6,145 nt of DNA from contig PMBY01000183.1 of assembly GCA_003153875.1 (NCBI GenBank), positions 1 through 6,145 on the forward strand. Reading direction: 5' to 3'. Below are positions 4,964 to 6,145 of the stretch, piece by piece. The number at the start of each line of letters is the position of its first letter. Within the stretch, counting starts at the first letter, position 1. Below the pieces are notes generated by a model, which saw only the letters and a program-made list of their open reading frames with translations, was not told where the DNA came from and made no database searches. The DNA is from Myxococcales bacterium (GTDB lineage Bacteria; Myxococcota; Polyangia; Fen-1088). The position numbers and the translations under genes were made by a program.

Positions 4964-6145
4964 CTACTCCACCACCAGCGCATTGAACGCTGCCACCAGC
5001 CGTCGACAGGCGCCCAGCGCGGCGAATTCGCTGCGCGGCTTGCCGTTCGTGGGTCGCACCACGGCCATGGTGTCCTGCGCGGCTTTCATGAAATCGTTGG
5101 CCCCGGTGGTGCGCGCCAGCTCCGGTCGTGCGTTCTCGGCATATTCGAGGAACATCGAGTAGGCGTCGTTGAGGGCGCTGGCTTGCTCGTCCACTGACTG
5201 GCGCGCCGGCGGATCGGACTTCATCGCGCGCAGCCAGGCGCTCGCGCCCAGGACCAGGCGGCGCATGTGCCAGGCCGCCTTGCGCCCGTCGAGCTTCTCC
5301 TGCAGCGCCAACTCTTGCCACTGCCACTCGCTACGCGCGGCCAGCAGTTCGGCACGCAAGGCCGCGCTCGCGCGCATGACGGCTTCCAGCCTCTGTCCCG
5401 CCTGAACCGCGGAAAGGTAGCTGTCGGCCGCGGCCTCGAGGGCTGGGATGGCCGGCGCCAGGTCACGTGCCTCGCGCACCAGGGTCTGGCAGCGGGCCAG
5501 GTCTTCGCCGTGCAGGCGAACCCGCGCGCCGGCCGAGGCCTTGTCGCTCCCTTCGCTGGTGTCGCTCGCGGCAGCCAGGCACTGGGCGTACTTGTCCAGT
5601 TTGGCCAAGGCACCGTCGATTTCGTCCGACGGTCGTGGTGATTCGGGATAGCGGAGCGAGAGTTCGGCGGGCGCGGGCGGTGGGTCGAGCGGCGAGGGCG
5701 GCACCAGCAGGTGATTCATGCGCACCACCAGCTTGAGCCCAGGTTTGGCCTCGAACGAGAACCGGCGGGTCAAGCGCCCGGGCGCCGTCGCATTGAGCAG
5801 GTGAGGCGCGGCCGAGTCGAGGGAAAGCTCGCGCTTGGCCGCGGGGATATGATCGATCTGAACGCTGGTGGCTGGCGGATCCAGCACCAGCGTCACCTTG
5901 CGCATGACTCCCTTGGCGGGGGCGGGCGCGCTTGTGGCAGAAGAGCCCTGCGAGCTGGTCTGCCAGTAGTGATATCCGACCCGCGCAGCCATGAGGACCA
6001 CAAGCCCGATCCCCAGCTTCACCAGCAGGCGGCGGGTGCGGGCAGATAAGACGTGCTCGGGCGCCAGGGTTCCCGGGGTCGGCGGCCTGGCGCGCGGCCG
6101 CTCGGCCAAAGGGGGAGGCGGCGTCGGGTCGAAGGGTCGCGCCAG
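4964..6145 (-). CDS. Membrane protein with PEGA-like domain and periplasmic helical domain (partial, N-terminus outside window)
   Basis: The minus-strand frame ends with TAG at 4966-4964 and stays open through the right edge, 393 codons in view. A TTG at 6109 could serve as a start (381 residues), but the reading continues upstream as Pro-rich protein (F-D-P-T-P-P-P-P), with no ribosome-binding site before the TTG, so I treat the 5' end as missing. Numbering from the TTG: residues 1-20 Pro/Arg-rich; 'RTRR' at 24-27 then one membrane segment about 28-46, giving N-in, C-out topology; low-complexity Ser/Ala linker to about 67; PEGA-like beta domain about 70-135 ('LDPPATSVQID' and 'APGRLTRRFSFEAK'); Pro linker 137-147; and from about 162 an Ala/Leu/Arg-rich helical domain to the end. 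That helical part recalls DUF3829-type proteins, at low confidence. In Myxococcota, PEGA-like domains after a Pro-rich stretch and one membrane helix often form the C-terminus of Ser/Thr kinases, but no kinase motif is in view. Confidence 0.84.
   Translation of the reverse strand: MARPFDPTPPPPLAERPRARPPTPGTLAPEHVLSARTRRLLVKLGIGLVVLMAARVGYHYWQTSSQGSSATSAPAPAKGVMRKVTLVLDPPATSVQIDHIPAAKRELSLDSAAPHLLNATAPGRLTRRFSFEAKPGLKLVVRMNHLLVPPSPLDPPPAPAELSLRYPESPRPSDEIDGALAKLDKYAQCLAAASDTSEGSDKASAGARVRLHGEDLARCQTLVREARDLAPAIPALEAAADSYLSAVQAGQRLEAVMRASAALRAELLAARSEWQWQELALQEKLDGRKAAWHMRRLVLGASAWLRAMKSDPPARQSVDEQASALNDAYSMFLEYAENARPELARTTGANDFMKAAQDTMAVVRPTNGKPRSEFAALGACRRLVAAFNALVVE

Overview
The window is GC-rich DNA with strong G/C bias at third codon positions in most genes. 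It is most likely from a myxobacterium-like member of Myxococcota (Polyangia or relatives). This rests on lipoproteins with Asp/Ala/Gly 'DAGVDA'-type linkers, a PEGA-like membrane protein with a Pro-rich juxtamembrane segment, and unlinked single genes. The taxon is inferred from style, not from a marker gene.

Layout. From 1 to 578 (minus strand, running off the left edge) is an XRE-type helix-turn-helix regulator with a C-terminal cupin sensor. An extended -10 promoter sits so close to its ATG that the transcript should be leaderless. From 579 to 775 is an intergenic stretch with a hairpin just downstream of the next gene. From 776 to 2530 (minus) is a 584-residue multi-domain surface lipoprotein with a Big_5-like Ig fold, a jelly-roll-like domain, an Asp/Ala linker and a Cys-rich C-terminal module. 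From 2531 to 2747 is an intergenic stretch with a strong inverted repeat. From 2748 to 4101 (minus) is a tight two-gene operon: a pyrimidine-dimer glycosylase/endonuclease V-like protein (3652-4101), followed 7 nt later by a TIGR01777/YfcH-type NAD(P)-dependent epimerase (2748-3644).

A 205-nt divergent intergenic region (4102-4306) separates this operon from a plus-strand gene for a small helical lipoprotein (4307-4963). That gene converges, with zero spacing, on a minus-strand gene (4964 to beyond the right edge) for a single-pass membrane protein with a PEGA-like domain and a periplasmic helical domain. The N-terminus of this protein lies outside the window.

How the genes fit together. The only clear functional unit is the glycosylase-epimerase pair, which may couple UV-photoproduct repair to an SDR whose relatives in cyanobacteria and plastids are linked to cell division. 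The other genes look like independent envelope proteins and a local regulator. I see no defence system, mobile element, CRISPR array, RNA gene or biosynthetic cluster. Most of the window is ordinary chromosomal content, with a few details worth checking.
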